Notes under the pieces: generated by a model | What the model saw: the letters and a program-made list of their open reading frames with translations, nothing else | Told to the model about the DNA's origin: nothing | Database searches by the model: none | Position numbers and translations under genes: made by a program | In this document: positions 44,237 through 52,244 of the stretch, in pieces | Position numbering within the stretch: position 1 is the stretch's first letter | Layout of the letters: each line of letters begins with the position of its first letter | NCBI GenBank assembly: GCA_024742285.1 | Contig: JANSYR010000013.1 | Coordinates: 124,001 to 188,000 of the forward strand | DNA: 64,000 nt | Direction: 5' to 3' | Source of the DNA: a bacterium | Lineage (GTDB): Bacteria; Myxococcota_A; UBA9160; UBA4427

Positions 44237-45544
44237 TCAGTCTTCCGGCGTGAGCCCGCGCAGGGTCTCCAGGTCGGTCGACTGCGTGTTCTTCGCACCG
44301 ACGAGCAGGATCCGGAAGCGTCGCGCCTTGCCGCGTCCGTAGTAGATGCGTCCCTTGCCCGCGAAACCGAGCTCGAAGACCTGCACGCGGTCGGGCAGGC
44401 CGCCGACCTTGCGACGGACGGCGACGTTCTCGGCTTCGTCGGCGAGGCGCTTGATCGCTTCCTCGGCCCTCAACTTCTGGGCTTCGTCGCCGAGCGCGGC
44501 GATCCCGTCGAGGGCGCGGTCGTCGATCTCGATCGTCTTGTAGAGGGTGCGGAAACGGCGCGCGATCCGCTCCGCTTCCCGCGTGCGGCCGCGTCCCGCG
44601 CCGCGCGTCACCCGCTTGAGGTTCTGCTCGAGTCGATCGATCTCGCCGTCCTTCGCCTCGAGGTCGGTCGTCGCCTCTTCGAGCAGATCCTCGAGGGCCC
44701 GGACCTCCTGGGCGAGGCCGACCGCGCTCTCCGCTTCGGTGCGAAGTGCCTCTTCGCGCTCGGCGAGGGAGGCCAGCCGATCGCGCAGGGACGCGCGCTC
44801 CCGCTCGAGTGCCTCGATCTCTTCGCCGTGCTCCCGCTCGAGCGGCTCGACCTGGCCCAGGCGGGCGCGGGTCTCACGAAGCTCGGCCTCGATCTCGGCG
44901 GCGCGCCCGGCGGCGGCGTTCCGATCCGAGAGAGCGAGGCCCAGGCGTTCGCGTTCGCGTCCGGTGACCCGGTGGTTCGCGACGTAGACGACGACGATCA
45001 GGATCGTCGAGTAGAGGATCAGGACGAGGTTCGAGGCCAGGGCGTTGTGGGGCAGCGTCACGCTCACCCGCGCCGTCGCGGGGAGGAACTCCATCCATTC
45101 GCTCGCGGAACCGGTGCCCGGAAGGGTCGGAGTGAGGGCCTCGCGGCCGTAGCCGCCGACGTAGAGCCAGGTCTCCCCGTCCTGAGCGAGGACCAGCGTC
45201 GTTACGTCGAGGCCGCCGAGCCAGACCCAGGCGGACGCGTCGACCGCGGCATGGATCCCCTCGGCGAGCTGCGCCTCGAGGGGGCGGGTATGCGAGAGCA
45301 GCGCGACGGACCGGTCGACGCGGTTCTGGAAAGCGGTCTCGAGGAACGCCTCGGCGATCCAGACCGTGATCAGGTACGCGAAGAGCAGGGCGAAGAGGCC
45401 GACGTAGAACGCATAGAAGGCGCCGAATCGATCGTGCACGCCGTCGACGGCCGGGTCGCGGACCCGATCGGTCGCCGCGAGTCCGCTGCGCGAGGCGGCG
45501 TCGTTCGCTTCTTCCCGGGGATCGGTTCGCGGCATCGCGCGCAT
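44237..45544 (-). CDS. Membrane-anchored coiled-coil protein with C-terminal RelE/HigB-like domain
   Basis: 435 aa. TM1 about 44-66; an extracytoplasmic region of about 100 residues; TM2 about 170-190; a cytoplasmic coiled coil about 200-312; then residues 340-431 with the order and spacing of RelE/ParE/HigB toxins: a helical hairpin (LDGIAALGDEAQKLRAEEAI), a VFELG strand, GKGRIYYGRG, FRILLVGAKNTQSTD. No antitoxin gene is adjacent. It could be a membrane sensor controlling an RNase-like domain or a domestic protein-binding use of the fold. A second ATG at 45535 is possible. It is convergent with the receiver gene, 6 bp apart. Confidence 0.7.
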   Translation of the reverse strand: MRAMPRTDPREEANDAASRSGLAATDRVRDPAVDGVHDRFGAFYAFYVGLFALLFAYLITVWIAEAFLETAFQNRVDRSVALLSHTRPLEAQLAEGIHAAVDASAWVWLGGLDVTTLVLAQDGETWLYVGGYGREALTPTLPGTGSASEWMEFLPATARVSVTLPHNALASNLVLILYSTILIVVVYVANHRVTGRERERLGLALSDRNAAAGRAAEIEAELRETRARLGQVEPLEREHGEEIEALERERASLRDRLASLAEREEALRTEAESAVGLAQEVRALEDLLEEATTDLEAKDGEIDRLEQNLKRVTRGAGRGRTREAERIARRFRTLYKTIEIDDRALDGIAALGDEAQKLRAEEAIKRLADEAENVAVRRKVGGLPDRVQVFELGFAGKGRIYYGRGKARRFRILLVGAKNTQSTDLETLRGLTPED

Positions 45545-45600
45545 TGTACCCCCGGGACGCAGGTCCGCCCGGGTCGCGCCGCGAAGCGTCGCCGACCCGC

Positions 45601-45606
45601 TACCGT
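45601..45606 (+). promoter_or_regulatory. Candidate -10 box (TACCGT), leaderless methyltransferase transcript
   Basis: TACCGT ends 7 nt before the ATG at 45614. A weaker match than the other boxes of this kind in the window. Confidence 0.3.
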
Positions 45607-45613
45607 CCCGGCC

Positions 45614-46414
45614 ATGCGCGTCGTCGACCTCGACCGAGACATGAGTGACGTCATCCCGACCGGGATGTCGCCCGACAGTGAATTCCTCTTCGATCGCATG
45701 ACCGAAGCCACGCTCTACGCGACCTGTGCGGATCCGGGGCGGCTCGTGCTCGACGTCGCGAGTGGCGTGGGCCAGGACTCCGTCGCACTCGCGAAGGACG
45801 GCGCGACGGTGATCGGCGCGGAGCCGTCCGCTCGCATGACGGAGATGGCGAAGCTCTTCAGCGCCGAGAGAGTCGCTCCGGACGAGGTCGGTCCGGAGTG
45901 GGTGAGCGGCTGGGCGGACGCGCTCCCCTTCGCGGCGGACGCCTTCGATGCCTCGTTCTGCAAGGGCGCCCTGGACCACTTCGACGACCCGGAATCGGCG
46001 ATCGCCGAGATGGCGCGAGTGACGAAGCGCGACGGACGCGTCGTCCTCGCGATCGCGAATTTCGATTCGCTGGCGTGCCGCGTGACGCGCGCGATCGATG
46101 CGTTTCGCGAAGACTGGCTCGGCTGGCCGCCGCTCCGCGGACGGCGCGGCTACGACACGCCGAGCGATCACTTCACCCGCTACGAGCTCGCGCTGATGAA
46201 GGAGCAGGCCTCGCGACACGTCGACATCGAGACGGCCCTCGGTGTCTCGATCGGCTGGGGACTGCCCGGTTGGGCGACCCTCGTCTGTCACCTGCCGCGC
46301 CCGTTGGCCTTCGCGCTCCTGCGCGGTCTGGATGCGCTCGCGCGGCACTTTCCGACCCTGGCGGACGTCGTCGTGATCGTGGGCCGGCCGAGACCCTCGC
46401 GGCGGGCGGCCTAG
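45614..46414 (+). CDS. SAM-dependent methyltransferase (class I, UbiE-like)
   Basis: 266 aa. Motif I LVLDVASGVGQDSVAL, motif II VIGAEPSARM, and SGWADALPFAADAFDASFCKGALDHFDDP with the post-II acidic signature typify Methyltransf_11 enzymes. After VTKRDGRVVLAIANFDSL the C-terminal part is hydrophobic (WGLPGWATLVCHLPRPLAFALL), suggesting a membrane-bound or lipid substrate. The stop is the same CTAG that ends the convergent glycosyltransferase gene. Confidence 0.85.
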   Translation: MRVVDLDRDMSDVIPTGMSPDSEFLFDRMTEATLYATCADPGRLVLDVASGVGQDSVALAKDGATVIGAEPSARMTEMAKLFSAERVAPDEVGPEWVSGWADALPFAADAFDASFCKGALDHFDDPESAIAEMARVTKRDGRVVLAIANFDSLACRVTRAIDAFREDWLGWPPLRGRRGYDTPSDHFTRYELALMKEQASRHVDIETALGVSIGWGLPGWATLVCHLPRPLAFALLRGLDALARHFPTLADVVVIVGRPRPSRRAA

Positions 46415-47700
46415 CGGCGTCCGGCGCGGTTGCGATCGACGACTTCCTGGTAGACGTCGGCGGTCGCCGCGGCCACGCGAGGCCAGGACAGGGACTCGAG
46501 AACCCGCTCGCGGCCGCGCTTGGCCATCATCGCGCGCGCCTCGGTGTTCTCGAGCAGGGTGCGGACCCCGCGTGCAATCGAATCGGGATCGTCCCGCTCG
46601 GCCAGGACTCCACCCTCGGTCAGCTGCATGACTTCCGTCAGCGCGCCCGCGCGCGTCGCGACGACCGGGGTCCCGCAGGCCATCGCCTCCACCGCGGGAA
46701 GTCCGAATCCCTCGTACCGCGACGGCACGACCACGACCGCAGCCTCCCGGTAGAGCCGCACGAGCTCGTCGGACTCGACCCGGCCGGTGAGTCGAAGTCG
46801 ATCGAGTACGCCGACCTCCTGCGCCCACGCGCGGACCTGATTGTCCGGGCTGTCGTCGTCGACCAACGTGAGCGTGACGTGCTCCGGGAGCTTCGCGAGG
46901 GACCGGATCAGGGTTCGGATGCCCTTGTTCGGATCCGTCGAGCGGCCGACCGTCAGGAGGTTCGCATCACGCTTCGCGACCGTCGGATCCGGCGAGAAGA
47001 GCTCGACGTCGAGTCCGTTGCGCACGTTGCGGAGACGCTCCGGGCGCACGCCGAAGTCCTGGACGATCTGGCGACCGCTCACCTCGGAGGACGTGAAGAC
47101 GGTATCGAGCCGGCGCGCGACGAAGGCCTGCATGCCGATCGGGTAGAACTTCATGGTCCCGACGGCGTCCTTGAACGTCTCGTCCCGCACGAACGACGCC
47201 CGTCGGTCGACGGTCAGCGGGTGGTGCACGGTCGTCACGACCGGCAGCCCCATCGCCTTGAGGCCGAGCAGTCCGTAGCCGAGACACTGGACGTCGTGGA
47301 CGATGTCGAACTGCCGACCCGCTCGGAGGAGGTCGGCCATCCGGCGGAAGACCCGCACGCTGAAGGCGAAGGGCTCGGGAAGGAAGCCGATTCGACTGGC
47401 GGCGAGCTCGTAGAAGTCGAGCGGTCGCAGGATCTGGAGCGGGTCCTTCTCCGGCACGATCTGGTCGAACTGCTCGAGGACCCACTTCGCCCAGAACTGC
47501 TGGTTGGGGAAGCGCTCGACGGTGGCCCACGGCATGTCATCGGGATAGGGCGGGCCGACGAGGACGTGGACGTCGTGTCCCATCCGCGCCATCTCGCGGG
47601 CGAGGAACCAGAGGTAGATCCCCTGGCCGCCGGAGTTCATGTTGCCGCGGTAGGCGACGAACGCGATCCGGAGCTTGCGGTCGCTCGCTCCCCGGGCCAT
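46411..47700 (-). CDS. GT4 glycosyltransferase (RGNMxSGGQGIY type), paralogue A
   Basis: 429 aa, GT-B fold. N-terminal VAYRGNMNSGGQGIYLWFLA; then HVLVGPPYP, FDIVHDVQCLGYGLLGLKAM, VVTTVHHPLTVDRR; C-terminal nucleotide-sugar site with LLTVGRSTDPNKGI and SRYEGFGLPAVEAMACGTPVVAT (the E-x7-E motif). It shares its whole layout with the gene at 48441-49733, and they bracket a methyltransferase, so the cluster arose by duplication. Start ATG at 47700, 10 nt after the methyltransferase stop. Acceptor unknown. Confidence 0.88.
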   Translation of the reverse strand: MARGASDRKLRIAFVAYRGNMNSGGQGIYLWFLAREMARMGHDVHVLVGPPYPDDMPWATVERFPNQQFWAKWVLEQFDQIVPEKDPLQILRPLDFYELAASRIGFLPEPFAFSVRVFRRMADLLRAGRQFDIVHDVQCLGYGLLGLKAMGLPVVTTVHHPLTVDRRASFVRDETFKDAVGTMKFYPIGMQAFVARRLDTVFTSSEVSGRQIVQDFGVRPERLRNVRNGLDVELFSPDPTVAKRDANLLTVGRSTDPNKGIRTLIRSLAKLPEHVTLTLVDDDSPDNQVRAWAQEVGVLDRLRLTGRVESDELVRLYREAAVVVVPSRYEGFGLPAVEAMACGTPVVATRAGALTEVMQLTEGGVLAERDDPDSIARGVRTLLENTEARAMMAKRGRERVLESLSWPRVAAATADVYQEVVDRNRAGRR

Positions 47701-47710
47701 CGGAGCAGCC

Positions 47711-48472
47711 CTAGGCCGCGGCCGAGAGCGCGTCGCTCCCGGTCGATTCGTGCCCGGCGGCGACCGTCCCGTCCGCGCGCTTGTCACCGTAGAGGATGAT
47801 GCTCTTCGGACATACGAAGTTGAGCGCGCGCTCGAGCCTGGCCATCAGCGGCGAGCCCGTCGCCCGGATCAGGAACTCGCGATAGGCACGAACGAGGGCG
47901 CTGTCGTCCGCATCGGGGAGGTGCATCACGCTTCGCAGCACCCAGTAGGGGGTGTGGAAGCCGTGGGCGAAGCCACACCCGACGGTGTCGAAGCCGGCGG
48001 CGGCCATTCCTTCCGCGAGGTCGCGGGGCCGGAAGATCCGGATGTGGCCGCCCGGGCTCTCGAAATACTCGTCGCCCAGCCGCAGATAGAGGTGCTCGCT
48101 GGTCGCGGTCGGAATCGTGATCGCCACCTTCGCGCCGGGCTTCGCCACGCGGTAGAGCTCGCGGATCGCGGCGCGGTAGTCGTGGACGTGCTCCATGACC
48201 TCGCTGCAGATGATCCGGTCGAAGGAGGCGTCGGCGAAGGGCAGGTGGAACGCGTCGCCCTGGAGCATCGCGCCCATCCGGCCGTGCTCCTCGCCGCGCT
48301 GCCGCAGGTTCTTCGAGGCCTCGCGCATCGCGTCGAGATCGAGGTCGAGGCCGACCACCGTCGCGCCGCGATAGAGCGAGCCGAAGCAGTGGCGGCCTTC
48401 GCCGCAGCCCGCGTCGAGCAGCCGGTGCCCCGGCTGGATGTCAAGCCGCTCGAGATCGACGGTCAGCAGCAT
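47711..48472 (-). CDS. SAM-dependent methyltransferase between two glycosyltransferases
   Basis: 253 aa. Motif I LLDAGCGEGRHCFGSL, motif II VVGLDLDLDAM, then GDAFHLPFADASFDRIICSEVMEHV and VAKPGAKVAITIPT mark a class I Methyltransf_11 enzyme. The start overlaps the end of paralogue B by 32 nt and the stop is 10 nt before paralogue A, so all three are one transcript. It probably methylates a sugar or lipid made by the two glycosyltransferases. Confidence 0.88.
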   Translation of the reverse strand: MLLTVDLERLDIQPGHRLLDAGCGEGRHCFGSLYRGATVVGLDLDLDAMREASKNLRQRGEEHGRMGAMLQGDAFHLPFADASFDRIICSEVMEHVHDYRAAIRELYRVAKPGAKVAITIPTATSEHLYLRLGDEYFESPGGHIRIFRPRDLAEGMAAAGFDTVGCGFAHGFHTPYWVLRSVMHLPDADDSALVRAYREFLIRATGSPLMARLERALNFVCPKSIILYGDKRADGTVAAGHESTGSDALSAAA

Positions 48473-49733
48473 GGCTCGCCCCTCGTCTGGCTCCGCTTCG
48501 CGAAGCGTGGATCACCTCCTCGAAGACGCCGACCATCTCGGCGGCGGCCTGGTCCCACTGGAAGAGCTTCTCGACGCGCGCACGGGCGGCCCGGCCCATG
48601 CGTTCGGTCTCGTCGGGGTCGCGAAGGATCTGCCACATCGCGTCGGCCATCGCGGGCGCGTCGCGCTGGGGCACGAGGCGACCGGCATGGCCGTCGGTCC
48701 CGACGACCTCCGGAAGCGCGCCGGCGGCGTTCGCGATCACGGACAGGCCACACGCCATCGCCTCGCTGGCCGGGAAGCCGAAGCCCTCGAAGAAGGACGG
48801 GACGAGGGCGACCTTCGCCGTCGAGTACTGCTCGACGAGCTCGGGCACGGTCAGCATCCGGTCGATGATCTGGATGCGGTCCTTCAGCCCGTACTGCTTC
48901 GTGAGTCGCGGGACGAGGCCGTGGGACGGGATCCGACCGTCGACGATCTTGAGCGTCACGTGCTCGGGCAGCATCGAGAGCGCCTCGAACATCGTGCCGA
49001 TGCCCTTCTTTCGGTCCTCGGTCCGGCCCACGAAGAGCAGGTCCGCCTCCTTGGGCTTGTCGATCGGGTGGAAGATGTCCGTGTCGGTTCCGTTGTAGAC
49101 GACCGAGACGTTCTTCTGCGAGATCTTGAAGTACTTCTCGATGGCTTCGCGGGAAGCCTGCGAGACCGTGACGATCTTCGAGAGTCGCGGGGCGACGAAT
49201 TGCTGCATCGTCAGCGGGAAGTAGAGGGTTCGTTCGACCCGCTTGCGGAGAGAGGGGTCGATCGTGAAGTCGGCTTCGCGGTCGATGTGGAGCGGGTGGT
49301 GGATGACCGAGACGACCGGGACGCCCATCGCCTGGATCCCGAGCAGGCCCCAGGACAGGCACTGGTTGTCGAAGACGACGTCGAAGCGATAGCGCTTCTG
49401 GATCTCCCGCCAGCGCCGCATCAGGCGGAAGCCGAAGGTCTGCATCTCGGGGAAGACGCCGAAGCGCGACACGCCGAGCTCCCAGAGCGAGAGCGGCTTG
49501 AGGAGCGAGAAGGGCCGCTCGGGGTCGAAGGCCTCTTCCGTCGTGTTCCCGAAGACATTGTCGTTCGGGATCTCGTGGAGCGGAATGCCTTCCTCGAGAT
49601 CCGGGAAGGGCGGGCCGGCGAAGACGTGGACGTCGTGGCCGGCGCGCTTCCACTCGCGCGCGAGGTAGGCCGCGTAGATGCCCTGGCCGCCGCAGAACAT
49701 GTTGCCGCGGTAGGTGAGGAGAGCGATGCGCAT
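48441..49733 (-). CDS. GT4 glycosyltransferase (RGNMxCGGQGIY type), paralogue B
   Basis: 430 aa, GT-B fold. N-terminal LLTYRGNMFCGGQGIYAAYLA; VFAGPPFPDLEEG; FDNQCLSWGLLGIQAMG; VIHHPLHIDREADF; C-terminal VGRTEDRKKGIGTM and SFFEGFGFPASEAMACGLSVIAN. It carries a longer, basic C-terminal tail (SRSGARRGASHAADRR) that overlaps the methyltransferase start and may not be conserved. First of the three glycan-tailoring genes and 24 bp after the small membrane protein gene. Confidence 0.88.
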   Translation of the reverse strand: MRIALLTYRGNMFCGGQGIYAAYLAREWKRAGHDVHVFAGPPFPDLEEGIPLHEIPNDNVFGNTTEEAFDPERPFSLLKPLSLWELGVSRFGVFPEMQTFGFRLMRRWREIQKRYRFDVVFDNQCLSWGLLGIQAMGVPVVSVIHHPLHIDREADFTIDPSLRKRVERTLYFPLTMQQFVAPRLSKIVTVSQASREAIEKYFKISQKNVSVVYNGTDTDIFHPIDKPKEADLLFVGRTEDRKKGIGTMFEALSMLPEHVTLKIVDGRIPSHGLVPRLTKQYGLKDRIQIIDRMLTVPELVEQYSTAKVALVPSFFEGFGFPASEAMACGLSVIANAAGALPEVVGTDGHAGRLVPQRDAPAMADAMWQILRDPDETERMGRAARARVEKLFQWDQAAAEMVGVFEEVIHASRSGARRGASHAADRRSRAA

Positions 49734-49757
49734 GGCGTGGATGGGGGCGCCGTTCGG

Positions 49758-50042
49758 CTATGCGGCGTTGCTGGCCGCATCGTCGGCCGACTTGGTCACC
49801 GCGCCGGACTCGTCGGTCGGCTCGTCCTCGCCGGAGGCGAGAGCGATGTCGGCCTCGACCTGGATCGTGGCGATCGTGTACCCGACCCACGCCACGAGTC
49901 CGAGCGCGAAGAGGGTGAGGATCGCGACCGGGATCGCGAGGGCGAGGTAGCTGCCGTTCAGGATGCCGATCACGAAGAGCAGCGCGGCGATGCCGGCGGC
50001 GGCCGTGATCGCCCAACCCTGGTTGCGGGAGGTCTGGTTCAT
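49758..50042 (-). CDS. Small two-helix membrane protein
   Basis: 94 aa. Two hydrophobic helices (about residues 10-30 and 34-58) separated by a short loop with N-G-S-Y, then an acidic 35-residue tail (SGEDEPTDESG). No catalytic motif; I do not recognise the family. It heads the GT4/methyltransferase operon, behind a TTGACA promoter, so it may anchor or assist these enzymes. Confidence 0.65.
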   Translation of the reverse strand: MNQTSRNQGWAITAAAGIAALLFVIGILNGSYLALAIPVAILTLFALGLVAWVGYTIATIQVEADIALASGEDEPTDESGAVTKSADDAASNAA

Positions 50043-50225
50043 GGGGGCCTCTTCTGGGGATGGTCTGGAGATGAGGATTGTGTCGGACCGCCACGCTTCA
50101 CGCGCAGAGCGGTCGACGGCCGCGCCACCTGGACCGACCGACCGCTGGGCAGTCCAGCACGGCCCGCGATCGCGGCTTTCGAGCATCGCAGAAAGATTGT
50201 GGGGCCGGGGGGCCGCAGCGGCCGG

Positions 50226-50253
50226 AGTATTCCGGATTCCCCTTCACTGTCAA
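50226..50253 (-). promoter_or_regulatory. Sigma70-type promoter of the GT4/methyltransferase operon
   Basis: Minus strand: -35 TTGACA (perfect), 16-bp spacer, -10 AATACT. Expected start near 50218, giving a leader of about 175 nt before the small membrane protein gene. Confidence 0.6.
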
Positions 50254-50332
50254 CCAGTTGAACCCATCGCGGCGGGCGGCCCAGCGGGCGCGGGATTCCT
50301 GTTCGAGAGGGTGCGTACGCGCCCTTCCGGCC

Positions 50333-50338
50333 TAATCT
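50333..50338 (+). promoter_or_regulatory. Candidate -10 box (TAATCT), leaderless anmK transcript
   Basis: TAATCT ends 7 nt before the anmK ATG at 50346. No Shine-Dalgarno is visible in the 20 nt before that ATG. Confidence 0.4.
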
Positions 50339-50345
50339 CCCGCCC

Positions 50346-51497
50346 ATGCGAGTCGTGGGATTGATGTCGGGGACCTCGGCGGACGGGATCGATGCCGCGG
50401 TGGTCGACTGGCCCGACGACGGACGGGCGACGCCCTTCGAGCTGGTTGCCTACCGGGAGACGCCCCATCCCGCCGATCTCCAGCAGGCGATCCACCGATT
50501 GGCCGCCCTGGAGCTACCCGCCGGGGAGGTCCTCGCCGAGCAGCTTCGGCTCGATGCGATCCTGGGCGACGCCTTTTCGGAGGCGACGCGGGCGCTGCTC
50601 GCGGAGGCGGGGCTCGATCTCGCGTCCGTCGACGCGATCGCATCCCATGGCCAGACGATTGCCCACCACCCCGAGCACGGCGGCACGCTCCAGATCGGCT
50701 GCCCCGATCGGATCGCCGATCGGCTCGAGCGCCCGGTGGTCGCCGACTTCCGCCGCCGGGACATGGCGAACGGCGGGGAGGGCGCACCGCTCGCGCCGTT
50801 CTTCCATCACGCGGTCTTCAGCGACCCGAGCGAGCCGCGCGGCGTGCTGAATCTCGGGGGGATCGCGAACCTCACCTGGCTTCCCGCCGGCGGCGCGCCC
50901 GACGACGTGATCGCCTACGACGTCGGACCCGCCAACGCCCTGGTCGATGGGGTGATCGCCCTCGCGACCGACGGCGCGGAGCGCTTCGACCGAGACGGTG
51001 CCCGGGCGTCCGCCGGTCGCGTCCGTCGGGACTGGCTCGACGAGATGCGGGCGGATCCCTATCTCCATCGCTCGCCCCCCAAGTCGACGGGTCGGGAGCA
51101 CTACGGGGCGGCGGAGGCGGCGGGCTGGTGGGCGCGGGCCCGGCGCGAAGACGTCCCACTCGAGGACGTGCTCGCGACGCTGGTCGCCGGGAGCGTCGAG
51201 CCGATCGCCAACGCCTGGCGGGACCACGCCGGGGACGGCGCGGGCGGGCGGCTGCTCGTCGGCGGCGGCGGCGCACGCAACGCCTTCGTGATGGCCGAGC
51301 TCGCCCGGTTGCTTCCGGGGGTGGCCGTCGAGTCGATGGACGCGATGGGCGTTCCGTCGGATGCCGCGGAGGCGATGGCGTTCTCATTGATGGGCCGCAA
51401 CGCGCTGCTCGGGATTCCGAACCAGCTGGCGCGGGTGACCGGTGTCGACCGGGCGCGGGTGCTCGGTGTGATCCACGGACGCGAGTGGCTGCGTTAG
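50346..51497 (+). CDS. anmK: Anhydro-N-acetylmuramic acid kinase
   Basis: 383 aa. Opens and phosphorylates 1,6-anhydro-MurNAc released by lytic transglycosylases, giving MurNAc-6-phosphate. Diagnostic motifs: VVGLMSGTSADGIDAAVVDW at the N-terminus, SHGQTIAHHPEHGGTLQIG, ADFRRRDMANGGEGAPLAP, NLGGIANLT, YDVGPANALVDG, and VGGGGARNAFVM near the C-terminus. It stands convergent to a minus-strand operon that encodes the MurU-like and AmgK-like salvage enzymes. Confidence 0.95.
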   Translation: MRVVGLMSGTSADGIDAAVVDWPDDGRATPFELVAYRETPHPADLQQAIHRLAALELPAGEVLAEQLRLDAILGDAFSEATRALLAEAGLDLASVDAIASHGQTIAHHPEHGGTLQIGCPDRIADRLERPVVADFRRRDMANGGEGAPLAPFFHHAVFSDPSEPRGVLNLGGIANLTWLPAGGAPDDVIAYDVGPANALVDGVIALATDGAERFDRDGARASAGRVRRDWLDEMRADPYLHRSPPKSTGREHYGAAEAAGWWARARREDVPLEDVLATLVAGSVEPIANAWRDHAGDGAGGRLLVGGGGARNAFVMAELARLLPGVAVESMDAMGVPSDAAEAMAFSLMGRNALLGIPNQLARVTGVDRARVLGVIHGREWLR

Positions 51498-51506
51498 GCG
51501 AACGCC

Positions 51507-52244
51507 CTAGAGCTTGACGGCCATCCCGTCGTCCGCCGTCTCGATCTCGAGCTTGCCGCGCTCCCGCGCCATCTCTTCGCCGAGATGCGTCAGGATGAGT
51601 CGGCCGCAGTCGAGGTCGTCGCGGTGCTCCCGGATTTCGTCCAGGCTCAGGTGGAAGTCGAGCTCGGCGTGGCAGAGCGTGCACTCGCAGATGAAGAGAT
51701 CGGAGTCCGCGATGTGGCGCGGGAGCCCGTCGAACCAGCCGGTATCGCCGGAGTAGGTGATGCGCTCGCGGCCGAGCTGGACGCGGTAGCCCTGGGGGTT
51801 CGCTTCGGGCTGGTGCTGCGTCGCGAAGGCTTCGACCTCGGCAGGCCCGCAGGCGAGGCGTTCTCCGGCATGGATCTCACGGTAGTGGACGGGGAAGGTC
51901 CACTCGCGATCGCCCAGGTGGTGGCCCATGGCGTCGGCGAGGGCGTAGACGCGCTCCTGGATCTCGGGCGGGCCGACGATTTCGAGTGGGTGCTTGCGGT
52001 GGTCGGTGTAGAGCGCGGCGTAGAGGAAGGCGGGGATCCCGCCGAAATGGTCGCCGTGGAAATGGGACACGAGGATCACGTCGATCTCGTCGCGCGAGAG
52101 AGCGAGCGCGGACAGGCCGGTGTTGGTCGTGCCTCCGCAGTCGAAGAGCATGCCGCCTCGTTCGCCGCGGGCGAAGATCGCCGACTGTCGCCGACCGCCG
52201 GCGCCGAACGCGTCACTGGTTCCGATGAAAACGACTTCGCTCAC
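51507..52244 (-). CDS. Metallo-beta-lactamase-fold hydrolase (RNase Z-like)
   Basis: 245 aa. N-terminal FIGTSDAFGAGGRRQSA, the zinc motif SHFHGDHFGG, a later ITYSGDTGW and ILTHLGEEM give the RNase Z/ElaC-type layout (H-x-H-x-D-H plus distal D and H). It lacks an obvious long exosite arm for tRNA, so it may act on another phosphodiester or a lactone. GTG start overlaps the stop of the MurU-like gene (GTGA). Last gene of the spm-amgK-murU operon; its role in salvage is not evident. Confidence 0.82.
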   Translation of the reverse strand: MSEVVFIGTSDAFGAGGRRQSAIFARGERGGMLFDCGGTTNTGLSALALSRDEIDVILVSHFHGDHFGGIPAFLYAALYTDHRKHPLEIVGPPEIQERVYALADAMGHHLGDREWTFPVHYREIHAGERLACGPAEVEAFATQHQPEANPQGYRVQLGRERITYSGDTGWFDGLPRHIADSDLFICECTLCHAELDFHLSLDEIREHRDDLDCGRLILTHLGEEMARERGKLEIETADDGMAVKL

